This document shows positions 47,548 through 59,914 of a stretch of DNA of 64,000 bases, in pieces. The notes under the pieces were generated by a model that did no database searches, had not been told where the DNA came from, and saw nothing but the letters and a program-made list of their open reading frames with translations. Position 1 is the stretch's first letter; the number at the start of each line of letters is the position of its first letter. Source of the DNA: Thelephora terrestris (lineage: Eukaryota > Basidiomycota > Agaricomycetes > Thelephorales > Thelephoraceae). The stretch spans positions 2,728,001-2,792,000 of the forward strand of contig WIUZ02000001.1 in NCBI GenBank assembly GCA_015956445.1, in the 5' to 3' direction. The position numbers were made by a program, and so were the translations under genes.

Positions 47548-48513
47548 AAGTCCCGCCGCACACATCGGTCGCTCACGCGCGCGCGTACTATTCCTCTGTT
47601 TGTAATCATCGATCTCGTTCTGCATCCTTTCTTCGTGTTTTTTGTTTGTCGTTTGCTTCCTCTCCCCCCTGGTTCACGCTAGATAGGTTTCGGGGGTGCA
47701 GCGGTGCATGGTTGCTGGAAATGTTAGTTGTTCCGGCCGTTTGGCTAAAGTCGGGTTGGACACAGAACGCCAGGGAGAACTTTTGAAGGAGCATTCTGAT
47801 CGTTGGCACGGATCCGTTGCACAGATATCCCTCGACAACCAGGCAAAAATACAAGCACTGAACAGCTAGGTTCTTACCCTGGTCCTCCTCTGGGTTTCGT
47901 TTTTTTTTTGTTTCGTGTAAACTGTTCATCCTCTTCGGTCCCTCGCTCCGTGGTTCTGTTCAAAGTTTCAAGGTTTAAAAAGTGGTTTGGTGGGTTTCAT
48001 CTTTACTATTTCATTTTTAATTTCCTGTGTGGGCGGAACTCAGTCACATATAGGGGAGTAGCTCGTTCTCGCACTGATCCTCCCGCACGAGGAGGAGGGG
48101 GGGTTTTCTAATAAGCGCTTTGCAGGTCGTTTAGCACTTCAGAAGTTCTTATTTGAATGAAGAATGGGGGTATGTGTGTGCGTGCGTGTATTTATCGATG
48201 AAGAAGAAAAAAACATTTATCGACTTTCGGCCTGGTGGCCCCGGCTATCCTTTGGAAGGAAGAAGCCCCCCAGCTGGGCTGGAGGAAGAGTGTGTTGTGT
48301 GGGCAGTGTGATGATCTCCATCTATACCATGCCTGCCCCCCTTCCCTTTGCACCCGCGGTCATCGGGCCCACCCTTTTTAAATCCCCACACACGAGCACA
48401 TGAGGGCCCCCTTAAAGTTTCCCGCGTTTTCCTCTTCCTAAGGAAGTGGTCCACTTGTCCGTTATCATCTCCAGAGGTTTACAGACGGGGTAGAAGGAAG
48501 AAAAAAAACAGGG
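47548..48513. other. Intergenic, 3' flank and DUF6593 promoter
   Basis: No coding gene is seen. T-rich and G-rich stretches (T9 near 47900; GAGGAGGGGGGG near 48090) occur. A GTGTGTGCGTGCGTGT simple repeat lies near 48173-48189. Confidence 0.5.
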
Positions 48514-49551
48514 ATGACGGAGCCGCCTGTGTATGAAGTTTTCTTTACGGGCAGGGACGACGCTCGGGACGGTTGTATAGTCATAGGAGAGGACACAAAG
48601 CCGATCTTTTATCGCTTCGAGACGCCACCATCTTATGTGGGGAACACAAGAACGACCGTGAGTTTCCATCTCCCTCTGTGCTTGGTTTTTGCGTTGGCGA
48701 CCCTGATTTAATTTACCCTTTGTTGGATAACCTTTCCACCGTTGGTCCTTGCCCCCCTCCCCCACTCCCGTTCCCCCCTCCTCTCGCTCACTCCTACGCA
48801 CCAAAAGGTCTATCGAAACGCAGGAGAGGTGGTGGCTTGTATGGACTGGCCCCCCGTTGGATATCAGCTCGGAGTGCTCACGATCGCCAACCGTCAATCA
48901 CCCATGACCCGGTTTGTGATGCATGGATCGACCGTCAAGTACGTCCTCACTTTAGACTTTTTGGGCTACATTTGCCTCCTTCCCCCTCTCCCACACACAC
49001 ACACATGAGATCTACTTCCGTTAAGGCTGGGTTTAATGGATCCCTTGATCCGTACCTCTCAGAGGGCATCCTTTTCGGTTTTAACCCGCCTTTCGGCCGG
49101 GCGCGTCCCCCTCCAAAACACATATCGGGTTTTATCCGTAAACTTTTGCCTCCCCCATCTCGTCACCCGCGCTTCCCTTTCACGCCTTCTCCCCCGCTCA
49201 TCATACTCTTTCCTTAACATACAGCTCTCGCGTATTCCTGGCTGCAGACGGTCGACAGTTTGAATGGAGAAGGTGTCCAGACGATCCAAACTCCTATGAT
49301 GCAAGTCCTTTCCCTCTCCACCTCTTTCTGTCGTCCTGATCGAGCTCGTTTCTGGTGATCAGCTCTTTGCCGTTCAAGCCAACCATCGGATCGCAACCTA
49401 CCGACGGCGCCATCAAGACACTCCGATAGGACCCTCCTACGCATACATGTCCTACTTATTCGATAACGAACATTTTCTCCTCGAATCTCTCATCGCGCTT
49501 TGCCTAAACAAGTGGTTGGACCACCCGATGCAATCAGCGCAAGGCCAATAG
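48514..49551 (+). CDS. DUF6593-type protein
   Basis: Four exons: 48514..48657, 48808..48938, 49225..49300 and 49363..49551, giving 179 aa. The layout fits the DUF6593 family common in mushrooms. It has an opening strand pair (MTEPPVYEVFFTGRDDARDG; KPIFYRFETPP), the YRNAGEVVACMDWPP and MTRFVMHG segments, an FLAADGRQFEWRR motif, and the RIATYRRRHQDTPIGPSYAY ending. The biochemical role of the family is unknown. No signal peptide is seen. Intron 3 (49301..49362) begins GCAAGT, a GC-AG intron; intron 2 (49... from 48939 to 49224) is long for this genome at 286 nt. A second family member lies at 56154..56855 on the other strand. Confidence 0.75.
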
Positions 49552-50073
49552 AACAACAGCGTCACCGAACACCAAACACGCAAGCAAGGGAAGCGAATCT
49601 TTTCCTCACGAAACCGCAAACGATCCTAAGCAACAAACAACGCTCGTACTGCAATCATATCCAACTTGTTATCTATCTACTATAGTTTTCCAAGTTTTCC
49701 GTCCGCCATTACCTCCTGTTTGCCTCCGTGATTCATTATCTCCCGGCTTCTTTGCGATCACGGTTGTCCAATTTGCTCTGTACATCCCATTAGATGTTCA
49801 TATATCATTACGCAAGCGAACTACCCCCGTCTGCACAAACCAAATGAAGCCAATCACGCGGCTGGTAAAGATGAATGACCCTAGTACACTATACATAGAA
49901 AAACTGACAAGCAACGAAACGGATGAGGAACAGACGCGCAAAGGAGGGTGAACATGTTCGAAATTAGCTCAAAGCACGATTGATGGATGAATGAGTGAGT
50001 GAGACAAAGCGAAGGCAAGGAACGACGGGAGGACCAAGTCCACAAGAGAAATATAAACTGCAAGAAGAAAAAA
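49552..50073. other. Convergent intergenic region
   Basis: This lies between the 3' ends of the DUF6593 gene (plus) and the long disordered-protein gene (minus). It contains only 3' flanking sequence; no gene was recognised. Confidence 0.5.
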
Positions 50074-53000
50074 TCAGTTCATGGAACCCAACAGCTGTTC
50101 GAGGCGCTCCTCGACTGTCCACTGAGCCTCGGATGACGACCCGAAACTCTGCGAGGTAGCGTGCGAGTGGCGGTGCGGAAGGATATTGAAAGACCCCGAA
50201 TCCGCTCCCTTCGACAGATTTTCTATCAGACGTCCAATCTGTGCAGAACTGCTCAGGAAAACCTATGGGAACAACCAGAGTCGCCGTCCGTTCGATCAAT
50301 CCTCGTGCCACGCATAGAACAGGCAGTCGCCGTACCTTGGTCTCGGGCCGATTTACCATCCCCGGTCTTTTCGAGGACATGAACGAGCTCGTGCTTCCCT
50401 TGGACCCCGATCGGGCGTGTTCCTTGAAATGTAATTGAACCCCCTCGTTTGGTCCGTCCCGGAGAGAATATTCGGAAGCGAAGCTTGCCCGATCTCCGTA
50501 AAAAGACTCGTTGTCGTCGCCCCGGAGACCGTTGACGATCGACCTAGACGCATCGTATGCGTAAACATCAATACGTCTGCCCCTTAAGACACATCACAAA
50601 GTACACACCAAATAGTTTCGCCATTCGCAAGCTCGATTACCTCAATGGCTGGACCGGATTCGGCGGGGAACGCCCCATCTACCTCGTCCCTTTGTTGAGT
50701 AACACTTGGAGCCCTGCTGTCTTCAGCATACATCTCGTATCTTCATACAATCCATGTCAATTTCATCCCCGATCAGGTCACACAAGGGGCACTCACAGAG
50801 AATCGTAAGCCGAGTTAACCTTTTCTTGAGCGCCAGGAACTTCCAGATGGTTGTGTGAAGAACTAGATCCGGGCATGGGGTTAACCGAAACGTCTGTCGA
50901 AAACCTCTTCCCGTTCACGCCTGGACCGCTCTTCGGTGGCGGTGGGGTCGGAGCACGGTCCTGGAAAGAATGCGTCGACGCGGCGCTGGCAGATCTCCGC
51001 CGTTTCGTGGAGCCCTTTCGCAACAGGGTCTGGATCTCGGGTGGAAGTCCCTTCGTCTCCGAGGGGACTATGATCGTCCGGCGCACAATCGTATTCCGGA
51101 GGTTGGCTTTCTCTTCTGGTTGCGGGGGCGTCTGATAACCGTGAGTCTGTGGTTGTGGAGTGCCTTGTTGTGATCGCTGAGGGCGAAGGCGAGCGGTGCC
51201 AGTCGGTTGGGCGGGTACTTCGTCTTTTCTCCGAACGGAATTCGACTGCTTCTTGATAGACAACTTCCTGATAACCGGCCCTGCAACCTTCGATGACACT
51301 CTCTGCAGACCCTCCAGGCTCGACCTTCCCTCGGAGAACGATGGCCGGGATGAGGGCTGTCCTTCCTCCGGTAACCTGTCAATCGGCTTGCTCTTTCGGC
51401 TAGGAACCAGCGACGCTCTTGTCATGGCCCTAGACCAGGTCGACGTTTTCGACACATTTGACGGCGATCGCGCGACCAAGTTATTCAGCGCCGCAGAGTC
51501 CAGTTTGAGCTGACTCGCTGCGTCCCACAATTGTCTCAAGGCGACCTGATTCTCGTCTTCCTCACCCAACTCCTGATCCGATGTCGGGGGGATGTTAGTA
51601 GACACACTGGCCAGCGTCTGGCTGAAGTCTTCGGACCGTTTCTTCGCCTGGGTCGAATTTCGCCTCCTACCAGTGAACGACAGCCTCGTAGGCGGAGCGG
51701 ATTGCGTCTGAGACGGTGAATGATCGGAGGGTATATGGAGGGAACCGTCGTTCGTGCCAGGGAATCCAGCGGACCGCACTGAACCATTTACGCTCTTGGT
51801 CGTGAGAAGATTGCTATCTCCATTCTTGTCCTTGTCCTTGTTCTTCCTGAACCTCGCCATGAACCCTTTGAAACCCGGTCCAGGACTCGATTGGGCGGGC
51901 GCTGGGGGAGCCTGCGGTTCCACAGTGACCGTCGTAACAGATGTAATGGACACCGATCCGCTGTGTTCCGTACTCGAAAACGAAGCGTCCCCAGGATGCA
52001 CGAGAGGTTGATGCGCCAGGTTTGGAGAAGTCGCGGGAGAATTCGACTTGGATGGGGAAAACTCCATAGGGTAAGGATGAACTTCTTCACCAGTCGGCAA
52101 GGGTTTGGCTCTTAACGTTCCTCTCAATTTCCTGAACCTCTGTCCAAGCTTCAGTGTCCCTGACAAGTTCGACCCGGACCCAGAACTAGGACGATCGATC
52201 GGGGTGGTCGGCTGTAATGCGATCGTGTCAACGCTCATGGACGCAGATAACAGCTTCGGGCTCGAAATTTGGTCCCGATCGACCTTCCTCTTCGCAGTGG
52301 GGATGGGAGGGCCCACGCCGTCAGGAAACTTTGGATTCGAAGGACTCTTTCGAAGTGCCATTGTAGCTGCCTCCACCTTGGCCAAAACCTGTTTTGCGAG
52401 CTCATCGTCGTCGGGTACCGTCAGGTTCGGCGAGCTGAGTGGGCCCATGAATAACCTTGCACTGGGCGTCTCGGGTGTCCGAAGGAGGTGAGGAGTGGAA
52501 GCATTGCTCGTCACCGTTCCTTCGCTCGAGACGGAACGCGAGATATTGAGGGGTGGTGTGGTGGGGATATGCAAAACAGGGGGAGGAGGACCGTCTACGG
52601 AGTCTTGTGGACCGAATAGAGCATTAGCCAGGTCTCTGTTCCGTCTCGTGGGGCTATCCAAACCCTGCAGAACCGCAGGGGATTCAGGGATGTCCGAACC
52701 CTGGGATTGCACTGAAGACTGTGGGGTAAGTGAGACAGAGCCCACCCGAGGTGACTCAATGGAGTCGAGCACTGAATCGAGGAGAGCGTTCGCCTTTGGC
52801 TTCTGAGCCTGAAATTGGGCAGGTTGCGATGGCGCCTCCACGATGGTCGTGACTGTGTTCGTGGTCGTGGCGGGACCGGCGGCCGAAACGGAAGACAAAA
52901 CATTTGCTGCAGAAGGGGACGCGGACCTCGTGTACACCAGCGAAGGACTTCCGACCTTCAAAGCGCGTTTTCGGTTAGCCTCGCTGGTAATAAAAGAAAC

Positions 53001-55750
53001 GTGGACAAAGCACCCACCCTAGCGTTCGTCGTTGCCCCGCTCGTGTAGAATGACTGTGAAGTAGATGGCCGCCTCTTCTTCATCACGCTACCAGCCTTAT
53101 CCCTCTCTCCTCTCTCCGCCCTCGACTGGGCCACATCAAGCAACCTTTCTTGAACCGCGACGAAATCATCCCTGTTCAACCCGCTAATTTGTTTGACAAG
53201 CTCTTCCTCCTTCAGCAGACTCCTGAAAGACACCTCCAGACCGCCCGATACGCCAGAACCATCGATCCTGGGATCCGTGAAGTCGTGCCACTCTGGAGGT
53301 TCGCCCTCGATCTTCGCGAAGAGAGCCTTGACGCGATCTTTATTTCCATTCTCCTCATCTATCGAATGGTAGCTCGATCCCTCGGATCCGAATGAGGAAC
53401 GACTCGAGTTCAAGAATGGGGTGAGGACGAGAGGTTGAGTGGCAGGCCCGAGGGAAAGCACGAAAGATGAACCGGACTCGTGCCTTTGGTGCTTACCCAT
53501 CTTCGTCGTGGTTGTTGACGTACTCGTGATATTGGGTTGCTCGATCGAAAAGCTGGGTGATTTGGCCCTCTTTCCCACAGTCTCTTGGTGATTTCCCATC
53601 CCGGGGTTGGTTGTTGTTGGCGGAATGTTCCCATTAGGCGTAGGTGACCTCAGCGTCCTCGAGAAAGAAAACGGGGATCCAAGATCCATCCCGGAAATCA
53701 CACTTGGCGCCCTCTCGTGATCATCCACCCTCTCCTTATCCCCTGGAGAGCGTCCTTGGGCAATAGAACGTCCGGTCTCGATATACGGAGAGTCTGTATG
53801 GACGGGAGAGCGAACGTTGCGAGTTATTGTCCTGGTTACGTCAGGCTTAGTGGTGGCAGAGGTGGTGGTTGGGTTAGGTTTGAAATTAGGGTTGTGAAGG
53901 TATTCGCTAAGACTGGAAATGCTGCCACTCCGACTATGTCCACTCCCGTGCCTAGCGTGCGTGGGGCGGAAAGATGGCGCAGAGGTGACCGACTGCTGCT
54001 GTGACGACTGCAATATCGCAATTGAAGAAGGGGTATCAGGTCTAGAGGAAGTGGAGGGGGATTCGTTCGGGTTTGCCGTCATCGACTGGAAAGATGTGGT
54101 TGAAAGTGGAGAAGCGGGTCTTCTCTTCGACGAATTTCGATCAGAATCGAACGGATCGGATCCCTGTCGTTCCTCTGTGGGGGTATATCTTCCATTCAGG
54201 CTCCTGGAGAGGAACCCTCCAGGGCTTGTGGAGAGGGGAGTTCCAGTCCTTGATGGTTGTTTTGCGGTGGAAGCGTTGGAATCTCGGCGGGCCAAGGAAG
54301 AGTTGGTCCCGTTCATCGCGCTGTTGTAACTGCCGTTCAAAGGAAGTCTCGGGGACCGTGCTCGTGGAGTGGCGGATATCTGCTCCTCAGACTCGGGAAT
54401 GTCATGGGGTGTCATTGGGCGCTGCATTCCCGGGACATAACCCGGTATCCGGGGGGTGGGGGACATTCTCTTCGAAGCCTCATAAATCAATGCCGACGAT
54501 TGGGCCGAAGGCTGGTCCATCACTTCGTCGTCATTAGACAGCGCGGTGACAGTGAAGACTCCCTCGTCATATTGTTGTTCCTGATGATTGGAGAGTAATA
54601 ATTGAGCATGAATCAAGGTCTCATATAAGGTTAATGCGTACTGAATTGGGTTCATCGTTCACGGGCTGTTGCCTCTGGTCAGCGGCCGGGGAACGCAAGA
54701 GCACGATATCGTCATCGACTCCGGGTTCCTCAGCTTCCTCTTCGATCTCTCGAATGACCTCCTCCAAGGCGAGCGATGCACGATTGAGCAAATCTGGATG
54801 GAAGGCATCAGACAGCCGGATTTCAGTCGATGTATTGGGGGATGAGTCGAGGAAGGCGGATTGGGAGGTAGATAGTGATTCGCGATCTGTGTACACATTC
54901 GGGCTAGAAGGAGCAGACATTCCGGAGGAGTCAGCCTCGTCGGGGGAACCTGGGCGAAGGAAGTGATCCTGAGTCCGTAGTGTGCGGGAAGGAAAACTAG
55001 TATCCGATCCGGCGTTCGACAGGGCGCTGCGGCCGCTGCTCCCTCGGATTGTCCGGATGTAGACATCATCCCTGAATTTTCCAGACCCGAACAGGTTGTT
55101 ACTGTATCTTTTCTGTGGACGTTTCGCGTTCTTGGGGGCAGGGGTGGGGGAAACATTACCGACTATATTACCCATGAAAGAAGAGGTAGAGGTGTCGAGA
55201 GAATTGGTAGAGGATTGTCGTGGAGAGATGCAAGAATCGGACAAGAGCTCGTCCTGCTGCTCGGCGGCAGTAGTCCTGACATGCGTCCTGCCCAAAGCCT
55301 CAAGGATCATACTTTCTTCCTCCTCTGAAACCTGATTGGGGGCCCCGCGAGCCCTTTGTTCCGCGAACCTCGCCTTGAGATGCTCCAGTCCTAAAAGTTC
55401 ACCGTCTTCAGAACGCAAAACGGTGAATCGACGTGCCAAGCTGTGCCACAACATGTTAGCCGACGGTGGCACACAAAAGGCGGAAGTAAGATGGAAGTGG
55501 TGATTGAAGGGTGATGATGGAGAAGGTTTCACGCACCCTGGGAGTATCAGCGATGTTCGAAAATCACTTGCGGGAAGCAGCGAGGGCAAGGGCTCAGAAT
55601 GATCTGTGTCGATGAGGCGCGAGGCCTCAGGGTTTGCGGAACGTCTGGTTTCAGATTTTTTCCTGGAAAATGACCAGGAAGGTCGAGGAAAGCATGTAGG
55701 AGGGGAAATCTCAATTGAGGCGCATGGGAGACATACCGGAAACGGTGCAT
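50074..55750 (-). CDS. Very long disordered Ser/Pro-rich protein, unknown function
   Basis: Minus-strand gene of about eight exons, roughly 1,700 aa, with start at 55750 (MHRFRKKSETRRS after a 14-nt first exon) and stop at 50074. Most is low-complexity Ser/Thr/Pro/Asn sequence. A few conserved-looking islands stand out. Near the N-terminus are LILPGLARRFTVLRSEDGEL and EHLKARFAEQRARG, then LNRASLALEEVIREIEEEAE. Mid-protein are KALFAKIEGEPPEWHDFTD, RSLLKEEELVKQISGLNRDD and FVAVQERLLDVAQSRAERG. Further on are ELAKQVLAKVEAATMALRK and LRQLWDAASQLKLDSAALNN. Near the C-terminus are IEVIELANGETIWSIVNGLR and WTVEERLEQLLGSMN. The pattern suits a scaffold or polarity-type protein with many phosphorylation sites. 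I recognise no family. Confidence 0.7.
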
Positions 55751-56153
55751 GAATACGTCCGCACGGAGGCCACGTTGTAGCGGTAATAAATGGTCGGTTA
55801 TGAGGACTAGGGCTTATGTGGGTGACGGGGTGACGCCTGAGCCAACCGATGAAATTAGAAGGAACGTGGTTAACACGAGTCTGCTACTGAGAGCGAGCAA
55901 TTCTTTCGTGCGCAGCTGGTTGATACAGGGCGGTAAGGGTCTATTTAGGGTACGGTCCCCGATGCCGACGAGGTCGAAGTGGAGGGGAACCGGAGGAGGA
56001 AGAGAGGAGAAGATGGGAGAGAAACAAGGTATTGGATATGGTATTCAACTCGAAGCACCCAGCCGGCTTCGCCTGACACCCATCATCCGCTCACCCGCAA
56101 TCAAGCGATGAAAAAATTCCGGAAAAATTCTTACTCCCAACCTGCTACGAGGA
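55751..56153. other. Intergenic, promoter of long disordered-protein gene
   Basis: No coding gene is seen in the 403 bases between this gene's start and the 3' end of the second DUF6593 gene. A plus frame (55749..56111) is open but unrecognised. Confidence 0.5.
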
Positions 56154-56855
56154 TCACAAGGGAAATGACAACTTGGAAGAGACAGAGGTGAAACTTGGGT
56201 TCATTTTGAACGAAGACCTTTTCTGTTTCTTGATGACTAGGAAGGTGAGCACGACGTGTTCCAAGAACGCCAGGGCGGGCTCGTGAATAGCAAGCGAAAG
56301 TTCCTTCGAACCAGACTCCGCGATGAGCCTGCACTCGCTCTTGTCGTATAACTGCGGCCGAAGCATCGGATAAGTTCACTTGGTTTATTTCGGGCGAGAC
56401 CTGGAAAGCTGAATAAATCCTAACCTCAAGTCGGTTATCCTTCGATTGCCACACATACTGTGCTTGGTCTGGCCCTACAAATGCGCGGGAGCTGCAAGCA
56501 AGTGCCCTCATCGTTATAAGGCTGGAAGCAAACAAAACAGGGCTGCTTACGGTCCAAACGCCCCACGAACGTGCTCGCAATGCAAGAACATACTCAATGG
56601 CATCACCCTCTTCCCTATCCTAACCACAGAGGGTCGCGTCTTATGCCAGTCGATCTGCGCGACGTACCCTGCGGAGCCATCCCCGGTCGACTTGGAACTA
56701 GAAGACGACGGAGTCTGAATTTTACTCGGCTTTCGCACTGTCGTCTGTCCGCCCATGAACTTGGATTCAGTGTAGACCGTGAACAACGTCTCATCCGTAT
56801 CGAGGTCGATTACGGACGTGTTCAAGGGATCTTGACTCGAGAATACGACGTTCAT
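56154..56855 (-). CDS. DUF6593-type protein, second copy
   Basis: Three exons on the minus strand: 56551..56855, 56425..56491 and 56154..56351, giving 189 aa. It begins MNVVFSSQDPLNTSVIDLDT and continues LFTVYTESKFMGGQTTVRKP, AGYVAQIDWHKTRPSVVRIG, QYVWQSKDNRLELYDKSECR and ELSLAIHEPALAFLEHVVLT with FLVIKKQKRSS. This matches the mushroom DUF6593 domain more closely than the copy at 48.5 kb, with which it shares the strand order but little identity. There is no signal peptide; the hydrophobic ALAFLEHVVLTFLVI is the usual last strand/helix of the family and not a clear membrane anchor. Function is unknown. Confidence 0.82.
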
Positions 56856-57761
56856 CTGAAAAGCTCAGACTGCGGGTGTGGGTGTGGGCCTTGGCTTCAA
56901 GCTTTGAATGGCGGTGCTTATATACGGGTGCCTTAGGATGAGTCGCATGATTATGTTTGATGATAAGACTTCTACTTAACTGTATCTAGCCTGGGGTAAT
57001 CACACCGTAGTGCTGCGAATTTAGTCCCTGCCAAGGCGAAAGATAACAAATCCTCTTTTGCCGCAATTCAATCCTCCCTTCCGCTGAGAGTCAAACGTGA
57101 TACCTTACTTAATTCACGCCTTGCTCGAGACCCTCAGGACCCAAAAATCCAGGTTACAAGAGAGGGAACTCCAAAGACAGCAGGTGCGGATTACAACCTT
57201 TTGGCTATACTTAGCTAGCCCCGTCTGGCCCCCGGCGGGCGCCCGAGGCCTTGAATCATGCTTCGACAATTGGGGTTACACCAGCTGGCTACACCCAGGG
57301 AGGCGGAAGATTTAAGTACTCATTCAAGGACAGTATCCTGTTACATCAAGATCAAGGGTTTACATTCGCATTTTTCTTGATGGAGCTGATCCCAACGTTA
57401 CCATGGAATCTTTTTCGCTTCAATGTAAGTAGAAGTACCAGTGCCCACTACTTGGTAAATTTCCACTTTATGTGAGCCATCGTATGTATGACTACATTTT
57501 CAACGAACCTTTAGGAAATATGGGATACTTGAACGCCATTGAGAGCAGCTGTGGATGATGCCATAGGATCGGGCAGAGTAACATCTACTAGCCTCGCGCC
57601 CAGTCTGTGGCTAAGTTCACGCCAAGTTTCCGCGGATCGCCATCTCCTGTCAGTTCCTTGGGGGTTGATAACAAATACTGGCCGTCTACGCCGGTCGAGT
57701 TCGTATCCAGCCGTTGAAATACACGCAATAGGATTAAGTGAAACCATTGGGTGCGGTGTAG
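56856..57761. other. Intergenic, no gene seen
   Basis: Frames of up to 124 codons occur (57097..57315, 57539..57913) but none is recognised. The last overlaps the TFIIB-like gene in antisense. The left end is the promoter of the DUF6593 gene. Confidence 0.5.
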
Positions 57762-59914
57762 TCACAAGTCATAATAGTCCGTGCTATCGTGCAAACCAAG
57801 TCCTGTCCCACCGTGATCGGGGGACATCGGTCTCCAATCTTCCTCCTCTTCTATCCCTTCAAGCTGAGCATCCAAACCCTGTGTGGCGTGCGGGCATTTT
57901 TGGGACACCGTAATGGGAAACCTGGAACCCGCCTTCAAGGTGACCGTCGGTAAGTCTAAGAACCACTGGTAACAATCTCCCTCAGCGTCTCCGTCTGTTG
58001 AATCACCAACTGTGCCTTCCTCATCAACACCCCCACACCCAACGAGGTCCGAAGCAGGGTCCATCATTCTTTTGAAGGCATCCATATTAATTCTCCCAGT
58101 CGCTCGCGGGGGGATCGGATCCACTTGGGAGCCTTCTAGTTTCGATTCCGTCGATCGATTGCCTGACACCCTGAGCGCCTTGTTCAGCCTCTTCTCCTCC
58201 AATACCTCATCCCAATCCACTAGCTGCACAAGCAAGTTCACTTCCTCCTCAGCCCTAAACACATCCTCCAGCTCTCCCTCCTCAAATAGCTCCTCATCTG
58301 CAATGGCATCCGATCCGCCAGAACGCACAGCACAGAGGAGCTGGAGGCGCGTAGGGGAACGGACGAAAGTGTGTGAAAGTGACGAAGTGTCGGAAGAAAG
58401 GAAATGAGATAACAGCTGGTTGTCGTCAGTGGCTTTTTTCAGTTTGGTCGGGTTGAGGAGAAACTGGGACGCGGATTCTACGGAACGGTCGTGCCGAGTC
58501 TTCCGTTTCTTGATCGGCCTGGAGGTAAGCTCGACGGAAGTTTCCCTGGAAGAGACAGCGTTCTTCCGTTTCGTCATAGCACTAGTCGTTATCGCCACGG
58601 AGGCGGAAGCCGAGGTGACGGAGCCAAAATCATCATCATCCCCATCCTCGTGAGAAGCCGCGAGGGTCATCCCGTCATCCCCAGTCCCATCACCCTCATC
58701 AATTGGATCCAGATTGAGGGAAATTTTCTCCATGCCGCATAGAGACTTCTGCCAGATCTCCTCTTGAAATTGGACGACGTCATTTAACCCCTTGGCCACA
58801 GCACCCCGAGTTGTCACCTTCGATCTGGATGACGAAGCACGGGTACGGGGCTGTGTTGACGGTTGAAGCCATGGAACCTGCTTGATCCATTCATCGACGA
58901 TCCCGTAAATGACCCTGTACCGGTCCATGACCACCCCTTGCTTCACGTCAAACCGAGATCCTAGGACCTGGGCCAGCAAGCCGCAGTTCGGTAGCGGAGA
59001 GCGGGCCTCACCCTCTAACGCCAGAAGAAAAATTGCACATGCCGTGGGGGCGGTTGCCAGATGAGAGACCTTCCCGGATCGGGTTACGAGTGCAGCTAAT
59101 GATTCGGCGGTTCGTATCACGCAAGAAAGGCGTGGTTGCAAGCTCCGGACTACCGATGCGAGGGATTTTGAGAGCTCGAAAGTTTCCGAATCAGAAATAA
59201 CGCGGGTCAGGTGGGCATGTAATGTCGTGAGATGAACGGTCGGATCAGAAATTTCGAGGTCGAAACCAAAAAGTTTGACAACTTCATTGTAGGTTTTCGT
59301 AAGCGAAGTTAGGGGCTCATCCAGCAGTACCTGAGAAATTGCATGACGCGATTAGTACCGCATTGGAAACTCAAGGATAAACCTGGGGAATAAAACTCAC
59401 AGAGATGTCGCGCAGAGAGACGCTCTTACGGGATTCGCGAGCGGCGATCGAGACGGACGCCCCGGCGGTTAGTTTGGCTTTACGACCCCAACGAAACTGG
59501 CCCTTACTCATTGCTTGACCGAACAGTGCTTGCGCACGGCTCGCCAACCCGGGGCAAGACAGCCGATTGCATAAGGACGTGATAAATGCATAAGTGGAGA
59601 ACTAATATGGGGGCATCAGTATCCGCCGGGAAATAACAATCGAGGAAGCGCACCATGTTCTGGCGGAGTCGGACTTCCTTGCCTTGCCCAGATAATGCAC
59701 GCCCGTCCTTGTTGCGGATGCTTTTGAGGGTTGGGTTACCCAAGTCCCAGACGAAAGGGCTCTCATGACCTGAGGAGGTTTCGTAAGAGTCTCCATGGGA
59801 CACGAGTGTTGTTTGGGCCGAATTTGTGAGAGTCCCGCATGCAGTGCAGACATGAGAGCCCAGCTCGCTATCCCATTGCGTTTTCTGACCACATTCAAGA
59901 CAGTCGCCGGACAT
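57762..59914 (-). CDS. TFIIB-family transcription factor (BRF-like)
   Basis: Three exons on the minus strand: 59654..59914, 59401..59601 and 57762..59330, giving 676 aa. A zinc ribbon at the N-terminus has Cys5, Cys8, Cys23 and Cys26 (GDCLECGQ; HVCTACGTL), followed by TNSAQTTLVSHGD. Two cyclin-like repeats are suggested by FSTYAFITSLCNRLSCPGLA, SRAQALFGQAMSKGQFRWGR, VSIAARESRKSVSLRDIS, and VSHLATAPTACAIFLLALEG. The C-terminal half is acidic, Ser-rich and contains a KKRKTR-type basic patch. Zinc ribbon plus cyclin folds define TFIIB, BRF and Rrn7/TAF1B factors. Length and divergence favour an RNA polymerase III (BRF) or I type factor over TFIIB itself, but I cannot decide which. The protein is nuclear. 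Confidence 0.75.

Noticed and set aside
54621-55589. A separate 322-aa protein starting at 55589 or 55454
   Set aside because: An intron from the GTGCGT donor to the CACAG acceptor near 55440 connects the upstream MHRFRKKSE exons in phase, so it belongs to the long disordered-protein gene.
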